A DNA stretch of 64,000 bases from Piscinibacter sp. (GCA_019635485.1 JAHBZL010000006.1:62001-126000); one strand, 5' to 3'; positions 1-8,425 are shown, numbered from the stretch's first letter. A program made the numbers and translations. The notes: a model not told the origin generated them from the sequence alone.

Positions 1-425
1 TCGATCGCCGGCCCGACATCGTTGAGCACCAGGCGACGGATCGGCGAACCGCGCAGCGCGGCCAGCCCCAGCCCGATCAGGCCGCCCATCGAGGTACCGA
101 CCCAGTCCACCTCGGGCACGTCCAGCCGCGCCAGCAGCGTGACCATGTCCGCCACGTAGGACGGGATCTGGTAGCCCATCGGATCGGACAGCCAGTCCGA
201 CTCGCCGCGCCCGACCACGTCCGGGCAGATGACGCGGTAGTGCCCGGCCAGCGCCCGGGCCAGCGTGTCGAAGTCGCGTCCCTGCCGGCTCAGCCCGTGC
301 GCGCAGACCAGCACGCGCGGCGGCGCCGCTGCGCTGCCCTCCCACTCCCAGTAGGCCATGCGGTGCAGGCCGTGGCTGTCCAGGCACTGCACATGCTTCA
401 GGCGGGGCTCGGCGATGTCGGACAT
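1..425 (-). CDS. Alpha/beta hydrolase, 3' end outside window
   Basis: Only the N-terminal 141 codons are visible; the gene runs off the left edge. The reading frame starts at the ATG at 425-423. The family hallmarks are clear: an oxyanion-loop HG in a CAHGLSRQG segment, a DVVGRGESDW turn, and the nucleophile elbow GTSMGG, where the serine would be the catalytic nucleophile. The catalytic acid and histidine lie outside the window. The substrate cannot be told from this part; esterase or ester/thioester hydrolase is the family expectation. It is divergent from the 3-hydroxybutyrate dehydrogenase-like gene, with 57 bases between the starts, so the two may share a control region. Confidence 0.85.
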   Translation of the reverse strand, partial: MSDIAEPRLKHVQCLDSHGLHRMAYWEWEGSAAAPPRVLVCAHGLSRQGRDFDTLARALAGHYRVICPDVVGRGESDWLSDPMGYQIPSYVADMVTLLARLDVPEVDWVGTSMGGLIGLGLAALRGSPIRRLVLNDVGPAI

Positions 426-482
426 GGACGCGAATGTTCCTCTTCGATAATCGACTGTAGCAACACCCTCATGGAGAAGCGC

Positions 483-1265
483 ATGCTGAAAGCAAAGACC
501 GCCCTCGTCACCGGCTCGACCAGCGGCATCGGGCTGGGCGTGGCCAAGTGCCTCGCCGCCCAGGGGGCGAATGTGGTGCTCAACGGCTTCGGCGACGCCG
601 AAGGCCCGCAGGCGGAAGTCGCCGCCGCCGGCGCGGCGCACGGCGTGAAGGTCGGCTACCACGGCGCGGACATGAGCAAGCCGGCCGAGATCGAGGCCAT
701 GATGGCCTACGCGGCGAAGGAATTCGGCGGCGTGGACATCCTGGTCAACAACGCCGGCATCCAGCACGTGGCCAACGTCGAGGACTTCCCGGTCGAGAAG
801 TGGGACGCCATCATCGCGATCAACCTCAGCTCGGCCTTCCACACCATGCGCCTGGCGCTGCCGGCGATGCGCGCGAAGAACTGGGGCCGCATCGTCAACA
901 TCGCGTCGGCGCACGGCCTCGTGGCCTCGGCGCAGAAGTCGGCCTACGTGGCGGCCAAGCACGGCATCGTCGGGCTGACCAAGTCGGCCGCGCTGGAGAC
1001 GGCCACCACCGGCGTCACGGTCAACGCGATCTGCCCCGGCTGGGTGCTCACGCCGCTGGTGCAGAAGCAGATCGACGCCCGCGCCGCCGCCGGCGGGCAG
1101 CCGGTCGACGAGGCGAAGCGCCAGCTGCTCGCCGAGAAGCAGCCCTCGCTGCAGTTCACGACGCCGGAGCAGCTCGGCGAGCTGACCGTCTTCCTGTGTT
1201 CGCCCGCCGGGGCGAACATCAAGGGCGTCGCCTGGGCCGTCGACGGCGGCTGGACGGCGCAGTAG
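483..1265 (+). CDS. bdhA: 3-hydroxybutyrate dehydrogenase-like short-chain dehydrogenase
   Basis: A 260-residue classical SDR. The NAD-binding glycine motif TGSTSGIG is at residues 10-17, NNAG at 89-92, and the catalytic set Ser142, Tyr155, Lys159 (YVAAK) is complete. The sequence (LVLNGFGD after strand 2, AICPGWVLTPLV after the active site) is very like bacterial D-3-hydroxybutyrate dehydrogenases, which oxidise 3-hydroxybutyrate to acetoacetate during polyhydroxybutyrate turnover in the cytosol. I chose the ATG at 483 because GGAGAAG at 473-479 is a well-placed ribosome binding site; an in-frame ATG at 471 would put that site inside the gene. A GATAAT hexamer at 446-451 may be a -10 element. 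Exact substrate is inferred from family resemblance. Confidence 0.88.
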   Translation: MLKAKTALVTGSTSGIGLGVAKCLAAQGANVVLNGFGDAEGPQAEVAAAGAAHGVKVGYHGADMSKPAEIEAMMAYAAKEFGGVDILVNNAGIQHVANVEDFPVEKWDAIIAINLSSAFHTMRLALPAMRAKNWGRIVNIASAHGLVASAQKSAYVAAKHGIVGLTKSAALETATTGVTVNAICPGWVLTPLVQKQIDARAAAGGQPVDEAKRQLLAEKQPSLQFTTPEQLGELTVFLCSPAGANIKGVAWAVDGGWTAQ

Positions 1266-1289
1266 GCGGCCGCGGCCCGCGCGCCGCGG

Positions 1290-1994
1290 TCACTTCATCT
1301 GCACCGTGCCGTTGACGTTCACCGTCACGGTGCCCTTGCCCGCCTCGACGGGCAGCGACTCGTCCGCCGCGGCGGACATGGCCTTGGCGCGCACCATCGG
1401 CGCGGCGGCGTACATCACCGGCGAGTCGGCATTGACGCTGACCTCGCGGATCACGTAGCCGGCATAGCCGAACAGCTTGGCGTAGTCGCCCGCCTTGGCC
1501 TTGAAGCGGCCGATCGCCTGCGCGGCGACCTCGCCTTCGACCTTCTCGCGCAGCTCGCGCGACAGGCCGTAGCCGACCCGGGCGATCGTCATCGTCGAGA
1601 TGCGGCCCGTCAGCGCGCCGATGGCGGGCATGTCGCGGCCTTCGATCAGCAGCTCGGCGCTGCCCTGCCAGCCGCTGATGCCGCCCTTGGAGGCGTAGCG
1701 CGGATAGAGCGAGAAGTTGCCGGTCTGCACCTCGAGCTGCCCGGGCCGCGCCGCCTTCCGGGCCTCCGCGAGCGCGGCGTCCAGCGCCTGCTTGAGCTGC
1801 GTCTGCACGCTGGTGGCGTCGGTGCCCTCGCGGGTGGTGGTCAGGGTGACGCTCAGCAGGTCCTTGGTCACCTCGATCGTGGCGCTCGCGGCCAGGCCGA
1901 CCACCCCTTGCGGCGCGGGCGTTTCGGCCTGCGCCAGCGCGGGACCGGCCAGCGCGGCGAGCAGGAGCGATGAGGACAGCAGGGACTTCTTCAT
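1290..1994 (-). CDS. Periplasmic SIMPL-domain (DUF541) protein
   Basis: A 234-residue protein with a clear signal peptide (MKKSLL then a hydrophobic run ending ALA-Q near residue 22). The mature part has the DUF541/SIMPL pattern: GVVGLAASATIEVTKDLLSVTLTTTREG, the central QTGNFSLYPRY strand and a C-terminal VTVNVNGTVQ strand. Members are oxidative-stress or outer-membrane-associated proteins (for example BP26 and YggE) of poorly defined biochemical function, and this one is expected in the periplasm. It is convergent with bdhA (24 bases between ends) and divergent from the OmpR-type regulator; the 174-base gap may hold promoters for both. Confidence 0.85.
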   Translation of the reverse strand: MKKSLLSSSLLLAALAGPALAQAETPAPQGVVGLAASATIEVTKDLLSVTLTTTREGTDATSVQTQLKQALDAALAEARKAARPGQLEVQTGNFSLYPRYASKGGISGWQGSAELLIEGRDMPAIGALTGRISTMTIARVGYGLSRELREKVEGEVAAQAIGRFKAKAGDYAKLFGYAGYVIREVSVNADSPVMYAAAPMVRAKAMSAAADESLPVEAGKGTVTVNVNGTVQMK

Positions 1995-2090
1995 GGGTCG
2001 GAAACTCCGGTCGGACAATGCGATGCGGGCTTATACGTGACGGCACTCCGGATGGGGTCAAGCGCCACGCCGATGCCCTGGGGCAAAGTT

Positions 2091-2156
2091 TGTAACAAGT
2101 GGTCAGGCCTCCCGGAACGCCCGGGAAACCTGCGCAGAATCCCGGCTGTTACAAGT
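2091..2156 (+). promoter_or_regulatory. Candidate OmpR-type boxes upstream of the response regulator
   Basis: Two near-identical decamers, TGTAACAAGT at 2091-2100 and TGTTACAAGT at 2147-2156, lie in direct orientation upstream of the regulator start at 2169. The TGTAACA core is like OmpR binding sites of enterobacteria, so autoregulation is a reasonable inference. A hairpin (TCCCGG/CCGGGA, 2110-2126) lies between them. No mapped promoter is available; the function is inferred from position and sequence only. Confidence 0.4.
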
Positions 2157-2168
2157 TCGGAGGTCGCC

Positions 2169-2903
2169 ATGGCACCCAACCCCAACCAACGTCCCGACCG
2201 CATCGTGGTCGTCGACGACGACGCCCGCATCCGCGACCTGCTGCGGCGCTACCTGACCCAGGAAGGCTTCGAGGTCCTGCTCGCCGAGGACGCCAAGGCG
2301 CTGAACCGCGTGCTGACACGCGAGACGGTCGACCTGATCGTGCTCGACCTGATGCTGCCCGGCGAGGACGGCCTGTCGATCTGCCGGCGCCTGCGCGCCG
2401 CCAACGACGTGACGCCGATCATCATGCTGACGGCCAAGGTCGAGGACGTGGACCGCATCGTCGGCCTGGAAGTCGGCGCGGACGACTACCTGCCCAAGCC
2501 CTTCAACCCGCGCGAGCTGCTGGCGCGCATCCACGCCGTGCTGCGCCGCCGCCCGACGCTCGAGGCCCCGGGCGCGCCAGCCAAGGAAGCACAGACCGTG
2601 ACGTTCGGCCCGTTCGAGTTCGACCTGGCGCTGCGCCGGCTGTCCAAGGACGGCGAGCAGATCGCGCTGACCACCGGCGAGTTCTCCATGCTCAAGGCGC
2701 TGGTGCGCCACCCGCGCCAGCCGCTGTCGCGCGACAAGCTCGCGCAGCTGGCGCGCGGCCGCGAGTTCGAGCCCTTCGACCGCAGCCTGGACGTGCAGAT
2801 CTCGCGCCTGCGCAAGATGATCGAACCCGACCCGGCGCAGCCGCGCTACATCCAGACGGTCTGGGGCGTGGGCTACGTGTTCGTCCCGGACGGCACCTCC
2901 TGA
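2169..2903 (+). CDS. ompR: OmpR-family two-component response regulator
   Basis: A 244-residue regulator with an N-terminal receiver domain and a C-terminal winged-helix DNA-binding domain. The acidic pocket (DDD at 16-18), phospho-acceptor Asp60 in LIVLDLML, and the conserved Lys in the PKPFNPREL loop are present. The effector half contains FGPFEFDL, LTTGEFSML and a C-terminal VWGVGYVF, as in OmpR itself. A strong ribosome binding site (GGAGG at 2158-2162) sits just before the ATG at 2169, which decides the start. It is followed on the same strand by an EnvZ-like kinase, the usual osmolarity/envelope-stress pair, but an intrinsic terminator lies between the two. Confidence 0.92.
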   Translation: MAPNPNQRPDRIVVVDDDARIRDLLRRYLTQEGFEVLLAEDAKALNRVLTRETVDLIVLDLMLPGEDGLSICRRLRAANDVTPIIMLTAKVEDVDRIVGLEVGADDYLPKPFNPRELLARIHAVLRRRPTLEAPGAPAKEAQTVTFGPFEFDLALRRLSKDGEQIALTTGEFSMLKALVRHPRQPLSRDKLAQLARGREFEPFDRSLDVQISRLRKMIEPDPAQPRYIQTVWGVGYVFVPDGTS

Positions 2904-2928
2904 AGACGCGGCGACAATCGCCTGACGC

Positions 2929-2952
2929 GGCCCCGTCCCCGGGGCCTTTTTT
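2929..2952 (+). terminator. Intrinsic terminator between regulator and kinase genes
   Basis: The stem GGCCCC/GGGGCC with a GTCCCC loop (2929-2946) is followed directly by six T residues (2947-2952). It is the clearest U-tract terminator in the window. It lies 25 bases after the response regulator stop and 26 bases before the kinase start, so it could lower kinase expression relative to regulator. Confidence 0.8.
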
Positions 2953-2978
2953 CTTCCCACGGCCGGACATCGCCCTGA

Positions 2979-4307
2979 ATGGCCCGCAAGACCGTCGCCC
3001 TGAGCCTGTTCTGGCGCACCTTCTTCCTGCTGGCGCTGCTGCTGGCCGGCGGCGTGCTGGCCTGGACGCAGACCTTCCGCGCGCTGGAGTTCGAGCCGCG
3101 CGCGGTGCAGGCGGCGCAGCAGATCGCCGGCCTGGTGAACCTGGCGCGCACGGCGCTGAACGCCAGCGACACGATCAACCGGGTCGCGCTGATCAAGAGC
3201 ATGTCCAAGCAGGAGTCGGTGCGTCTGGCGCCGCGCGAGCCGGGCGACCAGTGGGAGCCCTTCGAGGTGGACCGTTTCTCGCGCGCGATCGCCGCGGAAC
3301 TGCGCGCCCAGCTGGGACCGGACACGCTGGTGGCCAGCTCGGTCAACAAGGCGAGCGGGCTGTGGGTCGGCTTCACGATCGACAAGGATCCCTACTGGCT
3401 GCAGGCCGATCCGACCCGCGTCGCGCCGCTGGCCTGGAGCACGCTGCTGCTGTGGGGCAGCATCGCGCTGATCGCGACGATGTTCGGCTCGGCCGCGATC
3501 GCCCGCGCGATCAACCGGCCGCTGCAGGAGCTGTCGTTCGCCGCCAGCCGCATCCGCGAGGGTGAGTTCGATTCGCGCCTGGACGAAACCACGCTGACCA
3601 GCGAGATCCGCCAGGTCAACATGGGCTTCAACCGGATGGCGCGCGAACTGGCCAAGGTCGAGGAGGACCGTGCGGTGATGCTGGCCGGTATCAGCCACGA
3701 CCTGCGCACGCCGCTCGCGCGCCTGCGGCTCGAGGCCGAGATGAGCGTCAGCGACGAGGAGGCCAAGCGCAACATGGCGCTGGACATCGACCAGCTCGAC
3801 GCCATCATCGACAAGTTCATGGACTACGCGCGGCCCGGCGAGGTCAAGCTGACGCCGGTGCACCTGTCGGGCCTGGTGGATCGGGAGATGGCGGCCTTCC
3901 GCGACACCAGCCAGATCCGCATCACGTCGCGCGTGGCGATCGACACCAAGGTGATGGCCGACGAGATCGAACTCGGCCGCGTGCTGCAGAACCTGTTCGA
4001 GAACGCGCGCCGCTACGGGCGCAACACGGACACCGGCATCGCGAACGTGCTGGTGAGCTATGCGCGCACCGGGCCGTGGGTGATCGTCAGCGTGCGCGAT
4101 CACGGTCCGGGCGTGGACCCGAAGAAGCTCTCGCAGCTCACCACCCCGTTCTTCCGGGGCGATGCGGCCCGCACCGCCGCCACCGGCGCCGGCCTCGGCT
4201 TGGCGATCGTCGAGAAGGCGGTCCAGCGCATGGGCGGGACCTTCGAGGTCACGAACGGACCCGAGGGGGGGCTGGTCGCCCACATCCGCCTGAAGAAGGC
4301 ACCGTGA
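2979..4307 (+). CDS. envZ: EnvZ-type sensor histidine kinase
   Basis: A 442-residue inner-membrane kinase. Two transmembrane segments (about residues 8-28 and 150-173) bracket a periplasmic domain of some 120 residues. A HAMP linker follows (about 174-228), then the dimerisation H-box with phospho-accepting His240 in GISHDLRTPLARLR. The ATP-binding part has the N box (NLFENARRYG), the G1 box DHGPGVDP and the G2 box GAGLGLAIV. All catalytic elements are intact. It is the natural partner of the upstream OmpR-type regulator. No good ribosome binding site precedes the ATG at 2979, so translation may be modest. The sensed signal cannot be read from the sequence. Confidence 0.9.
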   Translation: MARKTVALSLFWRTFFLLALLLAGGVLAWTQTFRALEFEPRAVQAAQQIAGLVNLARTALNASDTINRVALIKSMSKQESVRLAPREPGDQWEPFEVDRFSRAIAAELRAQLGPDTLVASSVNKASGLWVGFTIDKDPYWLQADPTRVAPLAWSTLLLWGSIALIATMFGSAAIARAINRPLQELSFAASRIREGEFDSRLDETTLTSEIRQVNMGFNRMARELAKVEEDRAVMLAGISHDLRTPLARLRLEAEMSVSDEEAKRNMALDIDQLDAIIDKFMDYARPGEVKLTPVHLSGLVDREMAAFRDTSQIRITSRVAIDTKVMADEIELGRVLQNLFENARRYGRNTDTGIANVLVSYARTGPWVIVSVRDHGPGVDPKKLSQLTTPFFRGDAARTAATGAGLGLAIVEKAVQRMGGTFEVTNGPEGGLVAHIRLKKAP

Positions 4308-4326
4308 ATCGGTTGAACGACGCGCC

Positions 4327-4355
4327 TTGACAGTGGGGCGGGCCGTGAATATGAT
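4327..4355 (+). promoter_or_regulatory. Consensus sigma-70 promoter of the tetR-like gene
   Basis: TTGACA at 4327-4332 and TATGAT at 4350-4355 are separated by exactly 17 bases. This is the best sigma-70-type promoter in the window. The -10 element lies inside the palindromic operator at 4349-4366, so a repressor bound there would block RNA polymerase directly. Predicted transcription start is near 4362, about 20 bases before the tetR-like start codon. Confidence 0.8.
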
Positions 4356-4366
4356 GTTCGTCATAT
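4349..4366. promoter_or_regulatory. Palindromic TetR operator, copy 1
   Basis: An 18-base inverted repeat, ATATGA-N6-TCATAT, overlaps the -10 box of the tetR-like gene. The same arms with the same 6-base spacing recur at 5017-5034 in front of the SDR gene. Two matching copies flanking one TetR-family gene strongly suggest its own operator and autoregulation. Confidence 0.75.
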
Positions 4367-4381
4367 AAAGCCCGCTCACCC

Positions 4382-4975
4382 ATGGCCCGCCTGCCCCAGA
4401 CCCGCAAGGAAGACACACACGAGCGCATCGTCGAGGTGGCCGCCCGGATGCTGCGCCGCAAGGGCTATGCGGGCGTCGGCGTCGCCGAAGTCATGCGCGA
4501 GGCCGGGCTGACGCACGGCGGCTTCTACGCCCACTTCAAGTCGCGCGACGCGCTGCTCGTCGAGGCGCTGGAACGGGCCGGTCGGGACAGTGCCGCCGCC
4601 GTGTCCGACGCGGCCGAGGCGCGCCGTGCGCAGGGCATCAGCGCGTTCCGTGCGCTGGTCGAGTCCTACCTGTCGGACGCCCATCTGTCCGCGCTGGAGC
4701 GCGGCTGCCCGGTGGCCGCGTTGGGCTCGGACATGGCCCGCCAATCCGAGGATGTCCGCGCCGCCTCCGCCGCGCGTGTCGAGGCGCTTGTCGCCCGGGT
4801 GCGTGCCGCGCTGCCCCCGGCCTCTGCGGAGGCCGCTGCGGTGGTGACGGCGACGCTGGTCGGCGCCCTGCAACTCGGGCGTGCACTGGGCGACGTCCCC
4901 GCCGGACGCGCGATGCTGGCGGCCACGCGCGACGCCTTGCTCCAGGCGCACGACCACGCGCCCGTTCGGGCCTGA
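4382..4975 (+). CDS. TetR-family transcriptional repressor
   Basis: A 197-residue regulator. The N-terminal helix-turn-helix (about residues 12-58) reads GYAGVGVAEVMREAGLTHGGFYAHFKSRDALL, the usual TetR arrangement. The C-terminal ligand-binding part is Ala-rich, and the segment LERGCPVAALGSDMARQ resembles the TetR subgroup that controls neighbouring SDR or efflux genes. Its consensus promoter contains operator copy 1, and copy 2 stands before the downstream SDR/MFS pair, so it most likely represses itself and that pair and is released by a small molecule handled by them. The inducer is unknown. Confidence 0.88.
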   Translation: MARLPQTRKEDTHERIVEVAARMLRRKGYAGVGVAEVMREAGLTHGGFYAHFKSRDALLVEALERAGRDSAAAVSDAAEARRAQGISAFRALVESYLSDAHLSALERGCPVAALGSDMARQSEDVRAASAARVEALVARVRAALPPASAEAAAVVTATLVGALQLGRALGDVPAGRAMLAATRDALLQAHDHAPVRA

Positions 4976-5016
4976 TCACACCCTCGGACGCATCAAGCCG
5001 ATTCGCTCACCCAACA

Positions 5017-5034
5017 ATATGACCGCCGTCATAT
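5017..5034. promoter_or_regulatory. Palindromic TetR operator, copy 2
   Basis: ATATGAC-CGCC-GTCATAT forms a perfect 7-base inverted repeat and matches copy 1 (4349-4366) at both arms and in length. It lies 34 bases before the SDR start. No convincing -35/-10 pair could be picked out around it, but its position suits repression of the SDR/MFS transcript. Confidence 0.72.
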
Positions 5035-5068
5035 AACCACCCCACCCATCGACTGCAGAAGGCCTCCC

Positions 5069-5773
5069 ATGAAGATCCAGGATTCCGTCGCCCTCGTCAC
5101 CGGCGCCAACCGCGGCCTCGGCCTCGCCTTCGCCCGCGCATTGCTCGAACGCGGCGCGCGCAAGGTCTACGCGACCTCGCGTGATCCGGCCAGCGTCACG
5201 TTGCCCGGGGTCGTTCCGCTCGCGCTGGACGTCACCCGTCCGGAGCAGGTCGCGGCCGCGGCCCGCGAGGCAGGCGACGTCACCCTGCTCGTGAACAACG
5301 CCGGCGTCGCGCGGCCCGGCGGCTTCCTCGTCGAGGACAGCGAGGACACCCTGCGCTGGCACCTCGAGACGAACCTGATCGGCATGCTGCGCATGAGCCG
5401 CGCGTTCGCGCCGGTGCTGGCGGCCCATGGCGGCGGCGCGCTGCTGAACGTGCTGTCGATCGTCTCCTGGATGAACAGCGGCCAGCTCGCTGCCTATGCC
5501 GCGAGCAAGTCGGCCGCCTGGTCGCTGACCAACGCGCTGCGCCACGAACTCGCGGCGCAGAAGACCCAGGTCACGGCGCTGCACATGGCCTTCGTCGACA
5601 CCGACCTGACGCGCGGCTTCGACGTTCCCAAGAGCACGCCCGAGCAGATCGTCGCGCGCGCGCTGGACGGCCTGGAAGCCGGCCTCACCGAGGTGCTGGC
5701 CGACGAGACCACCCGCCAGGTCAAGCAGGGGCTGGCCGCCGCGCCCGCGGCGCCTGTCGCCGTCGCCGCCTGA
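5069..5773 (+). CDS. Short-chain dehydrogenase/reductase in a TetR-controlled module
   Basis: A 234-residue SDR with the coenzyme motif TGANRGLG (residues 11-18), a DV pair after strand 3, NNAG at 76-79, and catalytic Ser130, Tyr143, Lys147 (YAASK). The short length and the ANRGLG motif fit small NADP-dependent carbonyl reductases of the classical type. The C-terminus ends in a low-complexity Ala/Pro/Val tail. It is preceded by operator copy 2 and followed after 14 bases by an MFS exporter, so it may modify the same compound that the exporter removes. Substrate unknown. Confidence 0.85.
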   Translation: MKIQDSVALVTGANRGLGLAFARALLERGARKVYATSRDPASVTLPGVVPLALDVTRPEQVAAAAREAGDVTLLVNNAGVARPGGFLVEDSEDTLRWHLETNLIGMLRMSRAFAPVLAAHGGGALLNVLSIVSWMNSGQLAAYAASKSAAWSLTNALRHELAAQKTQVTALHMAFVDTDLTRGFDVPKSTPEQIVARALDGLEAGLTEVLADETTRQVKQGLAAAPAAPVAVAA

Positions 5774-5787
5774 GGCGGCGCATCGCC

Positions 5788-7200
5788 ATGGCCACCGCCG
5801 TCCCTGCCCTGCCCGCGGCTGCTGCGCCGCATCCGCCGTCGGCGTCGCCCTGGCCGGTGTTCGCCATCGCGAGCGTCGCCGCCTTCCTCGTCTCGCTCGA
5901 CGCAACCATGCTGTACGCGGCCTTCGGTGCGCTGCGGGCGGGATTCCCGTCCGCCAGCGCGGCCGACCTGTCGTGGGTCCTGAACGCCTACACGGTGGTC
6001 TACGCCGCCATGCTGATTCCGGCCGGCGGCCTGGCCGACGCCCTCGGTCGCCGCCGGGTGTTCCTGTTCGGCGTCGCGCTGTTCACGCTGGCGTCGGTGG
6101 CCTGCGGACTGGCCGGCAGCGTGGCGTGGCTGGTCGCCGCACGTGTGCTGCAGGCCGTCGGCGCGGCGCTGCTGACCCCGGCCTCGCTGTCGATGGTGAT
6201 GGCGGCCTTCCCGGCCCAGCGCCGCGCGCTGGTGATCAGCACATGGGGCGCGGTGGGCGGCTTCGCCGCCGCGGTGGGCCCCAGCCTCGGCGCGTTCATC
6301 GCGGACACGGCCGGCTGGCCGTGGGCGTTCTTCATCAACCTGCCGGTGGGGGCGCTGACCCTGTGGCGCGGCGCCGTCCGGCTCGACGGCAGCCCGGCGC
6401 CGTACCGGCGCCCGCGGGTCGACGTGGTCGGCATGCTGCTGCTGATCGTCGCGGTCGGGGCGGTCGCGCTGGCCATCGTGCAGGCCGAGTCCCCCCGCTG
6501 GACCCGAAATGAACTGGCCGGCGTCGGGCTGGGCGGGTTGGTCGCGTTGCTGGTGTTCATCGCCTGGGCGCGCCGGGCACGGGAGCCGCTGATCGACCTG
6601 GCGTTGTTCCGCAACCGCAGCTACAGCGCGGTGAACCTGGCGACACTCAGCTTCGGCACGGCCTTCGCGCTGACCTTCTTCGCGTTCTTCTTCTACACCG
6701 GCCAGCTGTGGCACTACAGCCCGACACGCGCCGGCATCGCCATCGTGCCCGGGCCGCTGTTGGTGATCCCGACCGCGATCCTGACCGGTCGCCTTGCCGG
6801 GCGTCTCGGCCACCGGCCGTTCCTGGTCGGCGGTGCGCTGCTGTACGCCAGCGCCGGACTCTGGTTCCTGCTCGTGCCCGGCACCGAGCCCCGCTACCTG
6901 ACGCACTGGCTGCCCGGCCTGGCACTGAACGGGATCGCGGTGGGCATGGTGCTGCCTTCCCTGGCCGCCGCGGCGGTCAGCCGGCTGCCGGCCGCGCAGT
7001 ACGCGGTGGGCAGCGCGATCAATCAGGCCATCCGCCAGATCGGCGCGGTCATCGGCGTGGCGATCGCGGTGCTGCTGCTCGGGCACGGCGCACTGCAACG
7101 TGCCGACTTCCACGCCGTCTACGGGCTGCAGATCGGGCTCGCCCTGCTGACCGCGCTGCTGTGCGCCGCGGTGCGCACCGCGCCGCCGCAGCGCACCTGA
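5788..7200 (+). CDS. MFS drug transporter, DHA2 (EmrB/QacA-like) family
   Basis: A 470-residue, highly hydrophobic protein with about 14 predicted membrane helices, the DHA2 layout. The first helix carries the family motif LDATML, the helix 2-3 loop has the motif-A signature GGLADALGRRRVF, and the motif-C-like helix 5 region reads GAVGGFAAAVGPSLGAFI. The family exports drugs, dyes or organic solvents by proton antiport across the inner membrane. It lies 14 bases after the SDR and very probably shares its transcript and TetR control. The compound moved cannot be deduced. Confidence 0.87.
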   Translation: MATAVPALPAAAAPHPPSASPWPVFAIASVAAFLVSLDATMLYAAFGALRAGFPSASAADLSWVLNAYTVVYAAMLIPAGGLADALGRRRVFLFGVALFTLASVACGLAGSVAWLVAARVLQAVGAALLTPASLSMVMAAFPAQRRALVISTWGAVGGFAAAVGPSLGAFIADTAGWPWAFFINLPVGALTLWRGAVRLDGSPAPYRRPRVDVVGMLLLIVAVGAVALAIVQAESPRWTRNELAGVGLGGLVALLVFIAWARRAREPLIDLALFRNRSYSAVNLATLSFGTAFALTFFAFFFYTGQLWHYSPTRAGIAIVPGPLLVIPTAILTGRLAGRLGHRPFLVGGALLYASAGLWFLLVPGTEPRYLTHWLPGLALNGIAVGMVLPSLAAAAVSRLPAAQYAVGSAINQAIRQIGAVIGVAIAVLLLGHGALQRADFHAVYGLQIGLALLTALLCAAVRTAPPQRT

Positions 7201-7204
7201 GGCG

Positions 7205-7711
7205 TCAGCCCGGCGGGGCGCGCCGCTGCGACCACAGCAGCACCACCGCGCGCGCCTCGATCGCTTCGCCCTGCCCGACCGGACCGAGTTTCTCGGCGGT
7301 CTTCGCCTTCACGTTGACCTGATCGGTCTTCAGCGCCAGCGCAGTCGCGATGCGATGTCGCATGGCCAGCAGGTGGGGCGCCATCTTCGGCGACTGCGCG
7401 ACGATGGTGCTGTCGACGTTCAGCACCTGCCAGCCGTCCTGCGCGATGCGCCGCCCGGCCTCGGCCAGCAGCGCCAGCGAGTCGGCACCCCGGAAGCGTT
7501 CGTCGGTGTCCGGGAAGTGGTGGCCGATGTCGCCCAGCGCCGCGGCGCCGAACAGCGCGTCGGTGATCGCGTGGCACAGGGCATCGGCATCCGAATGCCC
7601 GAGCAGCCCGTGGCTGTGCGGAATCGTCACGCCGCCCAGCACGAGCGGCCGGTCCGGCACCATCACGTGCACGTCCCAGCCTTCGCCGACGCGGATGTTC
7701 GGGGTGTTCAC
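7205..7711 (-). CDS. ispF: 2-C-methyl-D-erythritol 2,4-cyclodiphosphate synthase
   Basis: A 168-residue enzyme of the MEP isoprenoid pathway that cyclises CDP-ME 2-phosphate to MEcPP with release of CMP. The zinc motif is seen as GWDVH (Asp13, His15) with HSDADAL and the later [13 protein letters not shown] segment; the C-terminal KTAEKLG signature is present. The start is a GTG at 7711 that overlaps the TGA of ispD (GTGA), so translation is coupled to ispD. The usual Phe of GFDVH is Trp here, a mild deviation. Upstream in-frame extension would run into ispD and is rejected. Confidence 0.95.
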   Translation of the reverse strand: MNTPNIRVGEGWDVHVMVPDRPLVLGGVTIPHSHGLLGHSDADALCHAITDALFGAAALGDIGHHFPDTDERFRGADSLALLAEAGRRIAQDGWQVLNVDSTIVAQSPKMAPHLLAMRHRIATALALKTDQVNVKAKTAEKLGPVGQGEAIEARAVVLLWSQRRAPPG

Positions 7712-8409
7712 GGGGATCCTTTCAGCGCCTGCGCGAGGCGGAAGTCCGAAGGCCAGGTGACCTTGATGTTGGCGGCGTCGCCCTCCACGAGCCGCGGGCG
7801 CAGGCCGAGCGCCTCGACGGCGCTGGCTTCGTCGGTCACGGCGGCGCCGGCGGCGGCCAGCGCCTGCTGCAGCAGGCCGAGGCGGAACATCTGCGGCGTC
7901 TGCGCGGCCCACTTGTCGGCGCGCGGCAGCGTGGCTGCCACGCGCCCGTCCTGCGCCTGCTTCAGCGTGTCGGCCACCGGCAGCGCGAGCAGGCCGCCGA
8001 CTTCATCGTCGAGGCAGGCGTCGATGAGCCGGTCGACCCAGGCGGGCTCGATCAGGCAGCGTGCCGCGTCGTGCACCAGCACCCAGTCGTCGGCCCGCAC
8101 GCCGCGTTCGGCCAGCACCGCCAGGCCGTTGGCGACCGTCTCGGCGCGTGTCGCCCCGCCGCAGCGGGTGACCCAGCCGCGTTCACCCGCGAAGCCGGGC
8201 ACGTCGGTCTCGAAACGCCCGTCGTCCGGCGCCAGCACGACCAGCACCGACTGCAGCCGCGCGACCCGCGCCAGGGCGGCCAGCGTGTGCGCAACCATCG
8301 GGCGGCCGGCGATGGGCACGTACTGCTTGGGCAGCGCCGAGCCAGCGCGGCTGCCGGTTCCGGCACAGGGCAGCAGCGCGTAGCAGCGGGGGGCGTCGGG
8401 AGCGGTCAT
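7708..8409 (-). CDS. ispD: 2-C-methyl-D-erythritol 4-phosphate cytidylyltransferase
   Basis: A 233-residue nucleotidyltransferase that makes CDP-methylerythritol in the MEP pathway. The N-terminal CTP-binding loop [17 protein letters not shown] holds the essential Arg and Lys, and the later VHDAARCL and DEASAVE motifs are canonical. It is the first gene of the ispD-ispF pair (4-base overlap). It is divergent from mfd, with 96 bases between the start codons containing a perfect inverted repeat and a terminator-like hairpin. Confidence 0.95.
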   Translation of the reverse strand: MTAPDAPRCYALLPCAGTGSRAGSALPKQYVPIAGRPMVAHTLAALARVARLQSVLVVLAPDDGRFETDVPGFAGERGWVTRCGGATRAETVANGLAVLAERGVRADDWVLVHDAARCLIEPAWVDRLIDACLDDEVGGLLALPVADTLKQAQDGRVAATLPRADKWAAQTPQMFRLGLLQQALAAAGAAVTDEASAVEALGLRPRLVEGDAANIKVTWPSDFRLAQALKGSP

Positions 8410-8425
8410 CGGGCCGGGGAAAGGC

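Noticed and set aside
240..482. N-terminal extension of the 3-hydroxybutyrate dehydrogenase-like gene
   Set aside because: The extension overlaps the divergent hydrolase gene and lacks conserved residues; a ribosome binding site fits the start at 483.
2103..4418. A 771-codon open frame opposite the two-component genes
   Set aside because: His/Arg/Gln-rich shadow frame; the plus strand has complete regulator and kinase motifs.
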